A stretch of DNA of 64,000 nucleotides from NCBI GenBank assembly GCA_021234155.1, contig JAJEKV010000061.1, forward strand, positions 7,673,013 to 7,737,012, written 5' to 3'. This stretch comes from Isoetes taiwanensis (lineage: Eukaryota; Streptophyta; Lycopodiopsida; Isoetales; Isoetaceae). The notes beneath the pieces are model-generated. The model was not told where the DNA came from, ran no database searches, and saw only the letters and a list, made by a program, of their open reading frames with translations. This document shows positions 54,831-64,000 of this stretch, in pieces; positions within the stretch are counted from its first letter, which is position 1; each line of letters starts with the position of its first letter. Made by a program: the position numbers and the translations under genes.

Positions 54831-55649
54831 CCATGGAATTTGGAGTTTGAAAGCCGGGCTAAGATCCGTGTGACTATGAAATGCTGGTCGGCAGACCTTT
54901 TCTCCGCCAGCAAAGAGTATCCATTATCGGGCCACTGACCGCTTAGTCATCACCGATGGTCATCTCAATGCCACCATGGACTTGCAAACAGCAGATCATT
55001 TCTGTTGACAATGCGGAACCCCTCTCTCGCATTAATGCATTCTCAAGAAGCTCAGAATATTTATCGTTCAGCTCCACCGCGAAGCCCGCCTCGTCATCCT
55101 ACCCCAATATGCCGATCCTTGGGGAGAAATGACTCTTGATCGTGACCAGGCCGCGGGTCGCTTTGCTTGACCCCTACCGCTCCTTGCAATCGAATCCAAC
55201 GTTGATCACTTTTCGATGCCGAACCTCCCGCAACTCCCCGCTGATGTACACGCCGCCATGAAGCAACCTCTCGGTGGATGAAACCGAAAGCAACCCCTCT
55301 TTTCACCACGCAGTGCCCACGATCCGTTATGCTCCAACCTCCCCGCACACATTGTCCAGATATCGGTAATACCCCATATTCGCATCCGTAAGTCGAGATT
55401 GTGGACGCGGCAACAATCAACCCCGTCCAGCATTGCCGCAAATCTTCCGGCCCTTATCGTAACAGGCCGCCAAGCCGCTCAAAAATTCAAACACATTTTC
55501 ACCGAGTTACAAAGATCTTTCGGGAATCAACAAAAGCTTGGGGAACTCACCATTCCTACCAAATCTGATGCACCACCGCTGTAGCAACGACAAGCATGTG
55601 CTCAACCCTAATTACCGCGGATCGCCAAGGCGAAATTGACAAACTCCTT

Positions 55650-56330
55650 GTCGCAGTTTGATCTATGAGGTCAAACATTCTCAATGGGTGAGCCCCATCG
55701 CCATTGCCCTTAAACACAATGGTAAGATCCGCCACCAGGTGGACTATCGGAACTCAATCAGGCCACCTGAAGCGTGATCATTTTCCACTTCCCTTCACGC
55801 ACTGTGTTCTCGAAGAGGTGGCCGGACATGAGATGTACTCCTTCATGGATGGTTTTTTCCGCTACAATCAGATCTCAATCAAAGAATCTGATCAACTCAA
55901 GACTACCTTCACCACCCCGCGGGGCACTTTTGCCTACAAGGTGGTTCCTTTTGATTATCAAACTCTCCATCAACGCTTTCAACGATCATGCTCTCAGTTT
56001 TTCATGATTTCATGAAGGAAAATCCCTTCTTGCAAATTTTTCAAGATGACTTCTCCGCCCACAGCTCCATGGCTGACCATTTGGATAAATTGGAACTCGC
56101 CTTCCGTAAATGTGATGAGTCCGCATTAGTCTCAACTCGAGAAATGCACCTTTTAAGGCCACCTCCGGTGTTCTCGTTAGGCCATGTTGTCGAAAGGTGT
56201 ATCACCACGATCCCCGCCAAAATCGGGCTTGTGTGCTCAAGGCTCAAGCACCACCAATATCAAGGAGACACGCCTTTCCCCGGTAAGGTCAATTATTACT
56301 CCACCTTCATACCGGACTAGCAGCCATTGC
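55650..56330 (+). pseudogene. Gypsy reverse transcriptase
   Basis: Landmarks in three frames are W-V-S-P-I-A-I-A-L-K (about 55,686), H-F-P-L-P-F (55,778), S-F-M-D-G-F-F-R-Y-N-Q-I (55,840-55,875), K-T-T-F-T-T-P-R-G-T-F-A-Y-K-V-V-P-F (55,900-55,955), F-Q-R and the catalytic F-Q-D-D (56,038-56,049). F-x-D-D is the gypsy form of the RT box. Frame changes occur around 55,740, 55,950 and 56,020. Confidence 0.9.
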
Positions 56331-56389
56331 GCATCCCATTCATAAACTCACGGGTGACTAATCCACGGGCTTGAATTCCCAAGGATGTC

Positions 56390-56830
56390 GCTTCCAACAG
56401 TCGAAGCTTTTGCTTACTCGTGCACCGGTTCTTGTTCCTCCTCAATGGGACAAGCCCTTTCACGCTCATGTCGATGTCTCGCTGCTTGCTATTTGAGCCG
56501 TTTTTTCAAGAATATGATGCGCGACACCGACAAACCAAATCGCTACGCCACCTGAAAAACTCAATCTCGCTGAAGAACTATTCTCGCCACCTGAGCGTGA
56601 AGCTTTGGGTCTCATTTTCTCGTGGTCCAACGCCTGGCCATTACCTTTTGGGCAGCCAAATCAAGTTCTTTGTGGACCACCAAGCACTCCTCTATTTGAT
56701 CAACAAGTCCACGCCCACGGGCCGCGATTGCTCGTTGGGTCCTTCTTCTCCAAGAATTTGCTCCTTTTGAAATCGCTCATAAGGCCGGCAAATCTCATGT
56801 CGTCCGGATTATCTTTCACGCATCCACACG
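56390..56830 (+). pseudogene. Gypsy RNase H
   Basis: E-R-E-A-L-G-L-I-F-S (56,596-56,625) is followed in another frame by H-Y-L-L-G-S-Q-I-K-F-F-V-D-H-Q-A-L-L-Y-L (56,638-56,697) and I-N-K-S-T-P-T-G-R, the Tat-like RNase H motif, and then by A-H-K-A-G-K-S-H equivalents. At least two frameshifts are present. Confidence 0.85.
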
Positions 56831-57109
56831 ATGATCCCTCAACCGGAGTCTCGTGACGCCTTTCCCCGATGCTCAGCTCTTTTTAGTCACGGCAACACCA
56901 CATTGGTTCCATGATTTTCGCCAGCATTCTCCTCATTGTGTGCTCTTCCACCGTAAGACGGAGACGCCTTTCCCCGCCAAGCGACAATCCTGCCGCTTAT
57001 CAATTTTCTCCGAGAGGTCCGCGGACTACACCATGGTTGCAGGACATCTCTACAAAAGGGTAAGGACACCATCCTTCGACGCCGTGGTTCTACCTCATGA
57101 AGTTCCGTG

Positions 57110-57850
57110 ATATTGTTCGAGAAGCTCATCAAGGGCTAGGTGGTGGTCATTTTCATGGTGACACCACAAAGACGCAAAAATCCTTCTCGCTGGGTATTAT
57201 TGGCCCACGCTTCAAAGATGCTCACGCCCACGCCAAGACGCGGTGACGCTTTGCTGGCTGGTGGGACGCCCCACGCCCGCGGACGCTTCTTCCCTTGACG
57301 CCGGCCGCCACGCCACTTCCCTTCAAGAAATGGGGAATGGACTTTGTGGGACCTATAGATCCTCCCCGCTGCTGCACACCCGCGTTCGCTACATTCGGGT
57401 TCTCACCGACCACGCCACCAAATGGGCGGAAGCTTGTGCACTTCCGCATAACACCGCAGCAAAGCACGCCTAGGGTCCTCTATCAACAAATTATCACGCT
57501 GATTCGGCCGCCTCTACCTGAGCTGGTCGCTGACCGTGGTGTCCATTTCATCAATCATACTATCAAGGAGTCGACGGATTATCTCCCCGATACATCATCA
57601 CAAGAGCACACCTTACTATCCTCAAGGTAATGGTTTGGCGAGAGCACCAACAAAACTCGGGTCACCATTCTCAAGAAAAATTTGTGACGCTTCCCGCATT
57701 GCATTGGCGCACAAAACTTCCCATCGCTTTTTTTGGGCCTACAATACTTGTTTCAAGATTGCTACCGGTCACACTCCTTTTAAATTGGTTTATGGTCGAA
57801 GCTCTCATGCCGCTTTGAATACATCCTTCCAACACTGCTTTTAACCGGTT
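57110..57850 (+). pseudogene. Gypsy integrase
   Basis: It begins with an H2C2-like remnant and Y-Y-W-P-T-L (about 57,198). Next come F-K-K-W-G-M-D-F-V-G-P-I (57,322-57,357, first catalytic Asp), L-T-D-H-A-T-K-W-A-E-A (57,400-57,435), L-V-A-D-R-G-V-H-F-I-N (57,523-57,555, second Asp), H-K-S-T-P-Y-Y-P-Q-G-N-G (57,602-57,637) followed by G-E-S-T-N-K in another frame (third acidic residue), and A-Y-N-T and T-G-H-T-P-F-K-L-V-Y-G (57,738-57,800). The D,D,E core is recognisable but split over frames. Confidence 0.9.
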
Positions 57851-58269
57851 ACGCTTCATAATCCACCCGCCGACTCAAAGAAAGGGTCTATCAATTAGAA
57901 CAGCTTGGATGAACTTCGACGGATGCTTATATTCGTGTTCTCCATGGACAACAGCTTGCAAAAATCTTTACATGACAAACGCCCTCAAGACAAAAACATT
58001 CAAAGAAGGCGATTTGGTTCTTCTTTATGATTCCGTGTACAAAAATTTTCCGTAAACTCAAGTTTCGTTGGTTTGGCCCTTATCAAATTGTTCAAGTGGT
58101 TAGACCAAGCCGTTTTCCAACCGGCAGAAGTTAGATGGCACTCCATTACCTACATTGGTTAATGGTTTTCGCCTCAAAACATTTCATCACACGTAAAGTG
58201 AAAATCAACAAACAGATAGCTCAAGATGCAAACACCACGTAAAGTGACTAGAAAGGCGGTATATTATAT

Positions 58270-61200
58270 TATAGTGGAGATTTTTTACAAAATGTGGGCG
58301 CAGCCCAAATTTATTTCCGCTTATGGGCACCGCCTCTATATACAAAAACGGGCTCGTGAGAGCCCTATCTACTAAGTCCTAAGAGGAAAACCCTCTACCC
58401 GGTTTGGAGCAGAGGTGATGCGAGGAGATGGTAGAGGTTCTCGCCAGATCCCAAATAAGGTGCAGAACCACCTCCATCCCGCTGGTCTTCTGCCGGGATG
58501 TTCAGCCATCCCGCACACCAGCCGCCCATTCAATGCCACCTGTTGTGGCAGCGCCAGAGATCCGCATAATTCATCTTGCATGTAATCCACTCCTCGACAG
58601 CCAGGGCATAGTGCGCCCTTCGCTCAAACCAAGAAGAAGCAGCCATACCGAGCGCCATCGATGCCTTTGTTCCTCCCGCTCATTTTATATAGCCAATCGA
58701 GGAACTCCTTGTCGACGTGGACCAATCACACAAATCGCCAACGTGTTTGCAATGCAAGGTCGTTTCTAAAATGAGAATCTTTTTCCCGCCGCGATATCTA
58801 GCCATGGTACCTTTCGACACATTCCTTTTAATGATATCCCACTTCGAAGTTGCCCGCATTAAATGCCATTCCTTCTTTTCACTGAATTTAACATTAATGT
58901 GTGTCCTTTGCCACCGTCACATCCGGATCCTTCTTTCACGCCTCATCCTCACCGCTCATTGCTTCTCCCTTTACGCTTTTTGGGACTTAGCCAAATTTTT
59001 TGCCTCTCAATACCCTTCTTGGCATCTTTTGACACGGCACCATCAACGGTTCGAAGTTTTGCCCTCTTCATACCTCTTTTCGCTTCAGGCCAGCGCCTCT
59101 AAAAACTTTTTCGTTCTTCTCATGCTTTGTCCTCCGGCTCGACTTTTCGCCCTCCGCTTTGAATCACTCTTCGCTTTCGCGAAATCGCTACCATGGCTGC
59201 CCCAAGATTTTCTACACTTCGCTACCGCTCCCAAGGATCCGCCTTTTTGCATCTCAGATATCTTTCTTTGACGATGCCCACTTTCCGCGGAAGCCCTTGT
59301 TGGCCCAAATAAAGAAGTCGCCGAACCACAAGCTTTAATAATTCTCTCAAATGGAACTTCCGCCCAAATCCCCGACCGCTTGAAGCAGCTTCATCGCCAA
59401 TATCGTTAATGTACCGCAAGGCTACACCATCGCGGGTCGATGGCACCACCATTTCACTGACTCAACATTTGATTTCTGAGGTATTTCATATTCCCTTGCA
59501 CACCCCTTTGTGTATCATGGTCCGCTATACAGATCTCGATGTCACGTAGTTTGGTGCACCTCGCTATCATGCCAATGTCCATCGCCCGACCAATATCGAC
59601 AAGCCTCACGTAAACCTTTGTTAAATTTTCGGGCGAAGTTCCTTGGGTATTCTATCAAGAACACCCATATCAATAAGCCTTTCTATAACCTGGTCCTCAC
59701 CGCTACACACTCCAAACACCACATAGATTGGCCCCAAATGATGTTCTATCGTTTTTCCAAGAAATGGACCGCCTTTAGGGGTACCACTTCCATTTTCGAA
59801 GTTTCTCGTGGGAGGCCACTTTCAAGCCCCTCATCCGCCATTACTTCCCTCCCACACCACCAAATTCTCATAATTCCACTCGCCGCTTCCCTTCCAATAA
59901 CTCACCAAGCCGCACTTCACGCCTGTTTTCCCCCGGGTCATGTCCAAAGTCCGCGACACCCATGTCACCGTCTCCTCCTCCGCTACACCATCCGGGGCCA
60001 CACCATTTTTCCCAAACATCACAAACCAGCAACAGCCGGTTTCCACCACCACAACACCCTCGCCGGGCTTGTTGTATCAAGACGCCAGGATGCTCAAGCC
60101 GCCGCCTCAAGTTACAAGAATCCCAAGACGCTCTTATGAGCGGGTTCAACGGGCACTAGAGGCCTCTCGATGCAGACACCAGACCTTCAAGCCGCGAATC
60201 GCCAAGTTGCAACTTTGAGGCCAAACTTCAAGACAAGCATGAAGCTCTCTTACGTGCTCATGCAGATCTCAAAAGTGCACAAGCTCAAGTCAGCCAACTT
60301 GCAGATCAACGTGCTCAGCCCAATCAGAAATTCAGAATTTATTGAGCACAACAAGTCCAAAGCCGCCTCCCCGAGTACCAAGGACGCAGATATTGCTAAG
60401 CTCAATGCCTTGTAATCTCGAACTTTGTGAAAATTTCAGCACTCAAGTTCAAAACCTTTCAAAGACGGACGCCAAGTTGCCTCCTTGACGGCCAGCCTTT
60501 CTACACATGACCTCTCACCACCTCTTCAAGATCGCTTTACGAGGTGCGTAAAACGTAAGATACGGATGACGCTGGAGATTGCCGTGGCTTCGCCTCAATA
60601 CTCCGGGAAATCCTCCTCCTGTGTCAACACTTTCGAACGGGTCCCGGACCGGGCCACGCCGGCCGCTAGAAAGGGACAACCGGATCCGCGGATTGAACAA
60701 CGCCTACAAGAAGTTATTCGGGCCGTCCGATGAGGCTCAAGCAAAACTTGACGCCCATACCGCCATTCTTAACGTAATGCCTTTGACTTCCCAGCCTTCC
60801 CCGCTATCACGATTATGTGGTTGCTCGACGCCACCTCTTCCTTTCGGCGGCATGCGCAGATGGACCCGTGGATATTCCCCCGAAAGCAAAGCAGCATTTT
60901 CTTCGGATTTGGCCGTAACTCTCCATTGAAGACAAAGGGTTGTGCTGTGCCCTTGTGGTCTTTGATCTCATACATCGCGGCCGCATCCGCACTTTATCAC
61001 CTTCAGAGTGGTTCAGCCCATGGCTTACATATTTCATGATTTCTATCCGGGTGATACAATGTGAACACTTTGGAAATGGGCCACGCCAGCCTTTTTGGTG
61101 ACCCCAATCGCGGTAATGGGTGCTTCAGATAACAATCCATATCTTTATGGATCCCCCGCCGCATCCAAACTCTTCATCAGAGTACATGCCCGAAGCTTGC

Positions 61201-62147
61201 CAATCATTTATCTCTCGGCAAGCGGAAGCGCCGCAACAAATAAGGAAGTATCTAGGACATCCCGAGGATCTTCCCTATGCACAAATTTATATGCAAAGAC
61301 TCGCCGGTTACAATCAATTACGAAGCTCGTTGGATAGCAAGACGGTCCCCACGGGATGGGATAGCCCTCCCCGCCAACTCTCAACTCTCGCTTCTTTGGG
61401 ATCGCTGGTGTCGCTCTTGATCCGATCTTGTCGGGCCAATTCGTGGAGACCGCCAAGAACCCACGCCCACCTGCATGGTTCCTTCTCCCTATGCTTCCCC
61501 CCGGGCGCACTCTCCACGCCCTGTGTTCCCCGACTCGACATGCCTTCCTTTTGGACCAAGGTCATGGATGGTCATGCCGGATGGACACCACCTCAGATCT
61601 CGACGGATCTCCCAGGGGGATCCACGCTTTGTCGGGCCGCTCACATTGGGAAGAAGGTGCCACTCGATACCACCACGAATTGGATCTACATTGCTAATGA
61701 GCGTGGTTGGTAAACGCCGGCTGGGATGCGCTTCATGGTCTTGACACCTTCTTGCACGCCACCACCTCACCGATCCTTCGGGCCCATCTTCAAGCAGGAT
61801 TTTGTGCTGCCCTCAAATGCATTTTGCTAAGCTCCTTAAATCGGCAGCTGGCCCCATTTTTCATCGTAATCCCAATGCTGTCGTTGCCTTTGGCCTCCGT
61901 GACTGCCTCCTCATGGAATGTCAAGATATTTCTTCGTGACGCCCACGCCGCCTCTTTGAAGACATGGTACGCCTCGCTTTATTGATGCAGATCCCGCCTT
62001 TGGCCAAAACACCTCCCGCTTCTTCAAACACGCCAGATCTCATTAGCCGCACTCATAATGGTGCCCGCCCTCACCCCCGCGGAGGATCACTTTCGACAGA
62101 TGGCTTCCCCGCCGTAAACACTTCCTCCTTTTCTTCACTCAGTGTCG
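58270..62147 (+). other. Extra 3' region of the gypsy element, degenerate coding
   Basis: About 3.9 kb between integrase and the 3' LTR keeps the GC-rich, Pro/Ser/His-rich + strand character of the element, with many open pieces of 80-210 codons. Examples are 58,717-59,271, 59,510-60,139 and 61,120-61,713. Readable bits include H-L-L or W-H-L-F-D-T-A-P-S-T-V-R-S-F (about 59,020-59,065), a Pro-rich stretch near 59,960-60,060 and a Gln/Leu/Ala-rich helical segment near 60,270-60,340. Tat- and Athila-clade elements often carry additional ORFs in this position. I cannot assign a family, and no membrane-protein (env-like) signature is convincing. Confidence 0.55.
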
Positions 62148-62158
62148 TTTGGTGGGGA
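62148..62158 (+). other. Gypsy polypurine tract
   Basis: The string ggtggggagg (62,151-62,160) directly abuts the start of the 3' LTR (ttagtccc), as expected for a plus-strand priming tract. Confidence 0.6.
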
Positions 62159-62742
62159 GGTTAGTCCCCAGGCCTCCCGGTACAGGACTATTCATGCATA
62201 CAACGGACCAGGTCAAGCTCAAGGATCCTCGGGCCACCACTGGTCAGCCATCAAAGGCTTCCGGCAGAAGACCAAGCAGCCAGACCACGCAGCCAAAGCC
62301 TTTGGTCACAACAAGAGGCTGGGCCAGACAAGTGACGGCCCTGCCACCGCCTGGGCCAAGGCCGGGCCACAATGGGATTCTAGGCACTTCAAGAGGCACC
62401 GCCAACATTCCTCAGAATCAGGCCTCCTTCCGTGAGTCGGCACCGAGATCACCGAGTGTTCATATTGGGCCCAAGGCCATTGTACTATATATATGAGTAG
62501 AGCTAGCACATGAGTTTTTAGATGAGTTTTGAGTCTTGTCTCCTTTCGCTTTTCTCTATCATGAGAGCTCATGTATGTTCATCATTGATATCAAGGAAGC
62601 TTATCATCTTTCTCATTTGTTCTGCTTTCTTCTTCTTCTTCTTGCAAATCCCGCTGACATAGTCCCCCTGACTCTCCCTCGTTAGATCCACGGGTCCTCA
62701 CAGAGGGCTGTTTCCAGGAGTTCGAACCTGCATTCCCAAACA
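62159..62742 (+). repeat. Gypsy 3' LTR
   Basis: Collinear with 46,216-46,788. It starts ggttagtcc where the left copy has tgttagtcc and ends cccaaaca. It includes the TATA-like tatatatgag near 62,488 and the (ttc)n pyrimidine run near 62,629-62,643. Confidence 0.87.
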
Positions 62743-64000
62743 CCCCCCAATTCAAATTGGGAGCAATTGGGGATGGAGGAGGAGGAGCAAAGAGCCGGCG
62801 CCTCTTCGGCTTAGTCGAGATGGAGCAGCCCAAGACCCATTTGACGGGCTAGTCAAGAGGGTTACTTTGTTGATTTATAGCATAGCACCTCTCTTTGGTG
62901 TGTTCTCTCTCTCTTTCTCCTGTGGGTTTACCCGCTAGACTAACCCCTTGATTGATATGGTGAGTATTCTTATCTCTAGTCTCAGACGCGCTTTGGTTGA
63001 TGGTTTAGTAGTTCTTGCTTAGTTAGCACTCCTGATATGGGGATTACGGGGTAGAGACCTCGAGCCCATGTATTGTAGTATGCTCCTAGATAGAGCCCCT
63101 GTATTATTCCCATTAGATGCGCCCAGGCACAAGAGCCCACCGGGTCATAGATGCTATGGTACCGCTTAGCACCGCATAAGGAACACAGGTGAAGTGGAGG
63201 TGGGGTCTTGCACTAACATAAAAGGCCCCCCGACTCCCTATAGCTAGGGCCTAATAGCCGGGCCACGAGGGCCGGGTATGGGTCCGACACCCCCTGGTGT
63301 AGAGGTGTGACCCGTATGGGGCACCTTGCACTTTGAGTAGATTTAGGGCGCAGTAAGTCCGCACGGATGCGGGGGTCGCTGATGCGCAAGATTTATTCTC
63401 TAGCTCGCCCATGGAGCCACCGTGGATTCTCGAAGGGGACGCTCGACCTGCCCCATCGGACGGGACTTCATGAACCCTCGGAGTAGGCTCAAGCCGGGTG
63501 ATGCCTCGAGCCCGCTGTTTCCGAAGGCTATAGCGACGCCATAGCATGAATTGACCCATCCGCAAAGTGTGCATGTGAGGGGCGGATGGAGTGGACAACC
63601 CTAGCCAATGTTCTATGCCAGCCAACGCCATGTCAAGATTCGTCTCGCCGATCTCTTGAAGCCTAGCCGCCAATGATCCTCTCACCGAGTCTCTGTAGGG
63701 GTAGAACCATGGGTTTGGGGTGTTTTCCTAGGTTAAGATGCATATTATTTGCCGTTGGTATTTGATGGATATGCCACCCTTCGTGGTGGTTATTTATATA
63801 TGATTTATGATGTGTGCTAACATGTATTCACGCTTCCGCGACGTAGGAGCCCCATTGAAGGCGCGGAATGACCCTTTCAGTTCCTTCTTCGGGCATCATA
63901 TTATAGATGGCCCGGAATAGACGGAGGGTTCCCCGCCATGGCGAAGTTGGTCGCCATGGGGAAAGTCCTCGTGATGTATACGCCCGGAGGGTCGATATGT
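62743..64000. other. GC-rich repeat-like sequence right of the gypsy element
   Basis: No convincing gene; a 144-codon minus frame at 63,251-63,685 lacks known content. A (CT)n microsatellite lies near 62,908-62,921. Compact GC-rich strings (ccgggccacgagggccggg near 63,259; ggtccgacaccccctggtg near 63,282) and the region 63,720-63,860, which resembles 36.60-36.76 kb, suggest parts of another retrotransposon (LTR or untranslated region) that runs past the window edge. Confidence 0.4.

Larger units (their letters stand above)
46216..62742 (+). mobile_element. Ty3/gypsy LTR retrotransposon, Tat/Athila-like, with nested copia
   Basis: LTRs at 46,216-46,788 and 62,159-62,742 are in direct orientation. 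Order on + is gag, protease, reverse transcriptase, RNase H and integrase, then a ~4-kb extra region and the 3' LTR. RT before integrase defines gypsy. The degenerate primer-binding site (tcgccgctgcggggatga) resembles the tggcgccgttgccgggga site common in plant Tat/Athila elements, and the F-V-D-H-x-A-L-L-Y-L-I-N-K RNase H motif fits the same group. Net of the 5.48-kb copia insertion the element is about 11 kb. All domains are broken. The flanks (cccca left, ccccc right) allow a 5-bp target duplication with one change. Confidence 0.88.

Noticed and set aside
58900-59270. Envelope-like protein in the gypsy 3' region
   Set aside because: Hydrophobic Phe/Leu-rich frames there come from T/C-rich composition. 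No signal peptide plus single membrane anchor arrangement is evident.
63251-63685. 144-codon minus-strand frame at the right edge
   Set aside because: GC-rich DNA favours chance open frames. No motif or start context supports it.
1-64000. CRISPR array, bacterial defence island, phage or operon
   Set aside because: Gene density, intron remnants, LTR and LINE elements and plant gene fragments show eukaryotic plant DNA. The tandem repeats lack the constant-repeat, unique-spacer pattern.

Overview
The window looks like nuclear DNA of a land plant with a large, repeat-rich genome. Most of it is decayed or nested transposable elements, tandem repeats and broken fragments of plant genes (a PLS-type PPR gene, a PP2C phosphatase with intron remnants, an OEP16-like plastid envelope exon, an ankyrin-like fragment). 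No bacterial-style operons, rRNA, tRNA or CRISPR arrays are visible. A conifer, fern or lycophyte would fit, but the sequence alone does not settle the lineage. Almost every recognisable reading frame carries stops or frameshifts, so I call very few intact genes.

Layout. 1-1.4 kb: GC-rich sequence with no identifiable content. 1.44-5.69 kb: a block of GC-rich tandem repeats. It begins with a short leader repeat, then a satellite of about 27-30 bp units built around CCCGACTTGGTGG and organised into higher-order units of about 225 bp. These grade into units of about 340 bp and then about 150 bp that share a similar core. 5.69-6.05 kb: antisense copia RNase H fragment. 7.39-7.64 kb: an LTR end with a tRNA-Met primer-binding site. 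8.3-8.7 kb: a small candidate gene with TATA box and good start context. 8.79-9.03 kb: an LTR-like dispersed repeat with a second copy at 41.77-41.96 kb. 11.3 kb: a perfect 20-bp inverted repeat hairpin. 15.4-16.85 kb: PPR pseudogene. 17.4 kb: OEP16-like exon. 17.85-18.29 kb: 3' end of an antisense LINE. 18.3-18.84 kb: low-complexity minisatellites. 24.56-25.5 kb: antisense ankyrin-like remnant.

25.66-34.9 kb is an L1-like LINE on the + strand (ORF1, endonuclease, reverse transcriptase, poly-A). It is interrupted within ORF1 by a complete hAT transposon (26,896-30,462) that has terminal inverted repeats, an 8-9 bp target duplication and an antisense DUF4371/ZNF862-like transposase pseudogene. 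36-38.1 kb holds unidentified coding-like fragments, including an intact 166-aa frame that shares a motif with the LINE ORF1. 38.47-39.71 kb is the PP2C pseudogene. 39.7-46.2 kb is largely unassigned, with short tandem duplications and weak exon-like frames.

46.2-62.74 kb is one Ty3/gypsy retrotransposon (Tat/Athila-like by motif) with both LTRs. A younger, nearly complete Ty1/copia element (47,326-52,805, - strand) is inserted in its gag region. The gypsy element also carries about 4 kb of extra, unidentified sequence between integrase and the 3' LTR. 62.74-64 kb is GC-rich, repeat-like sequence, part of which resembles 36.6-36.75 kb.

I did not find a coherent new multi-gene system. The best-supported novelties are the two nested insertions, the higher-order satellite, the 11.3-kb hairpin, the extra gypsy 3' region and the 166-aa frame.
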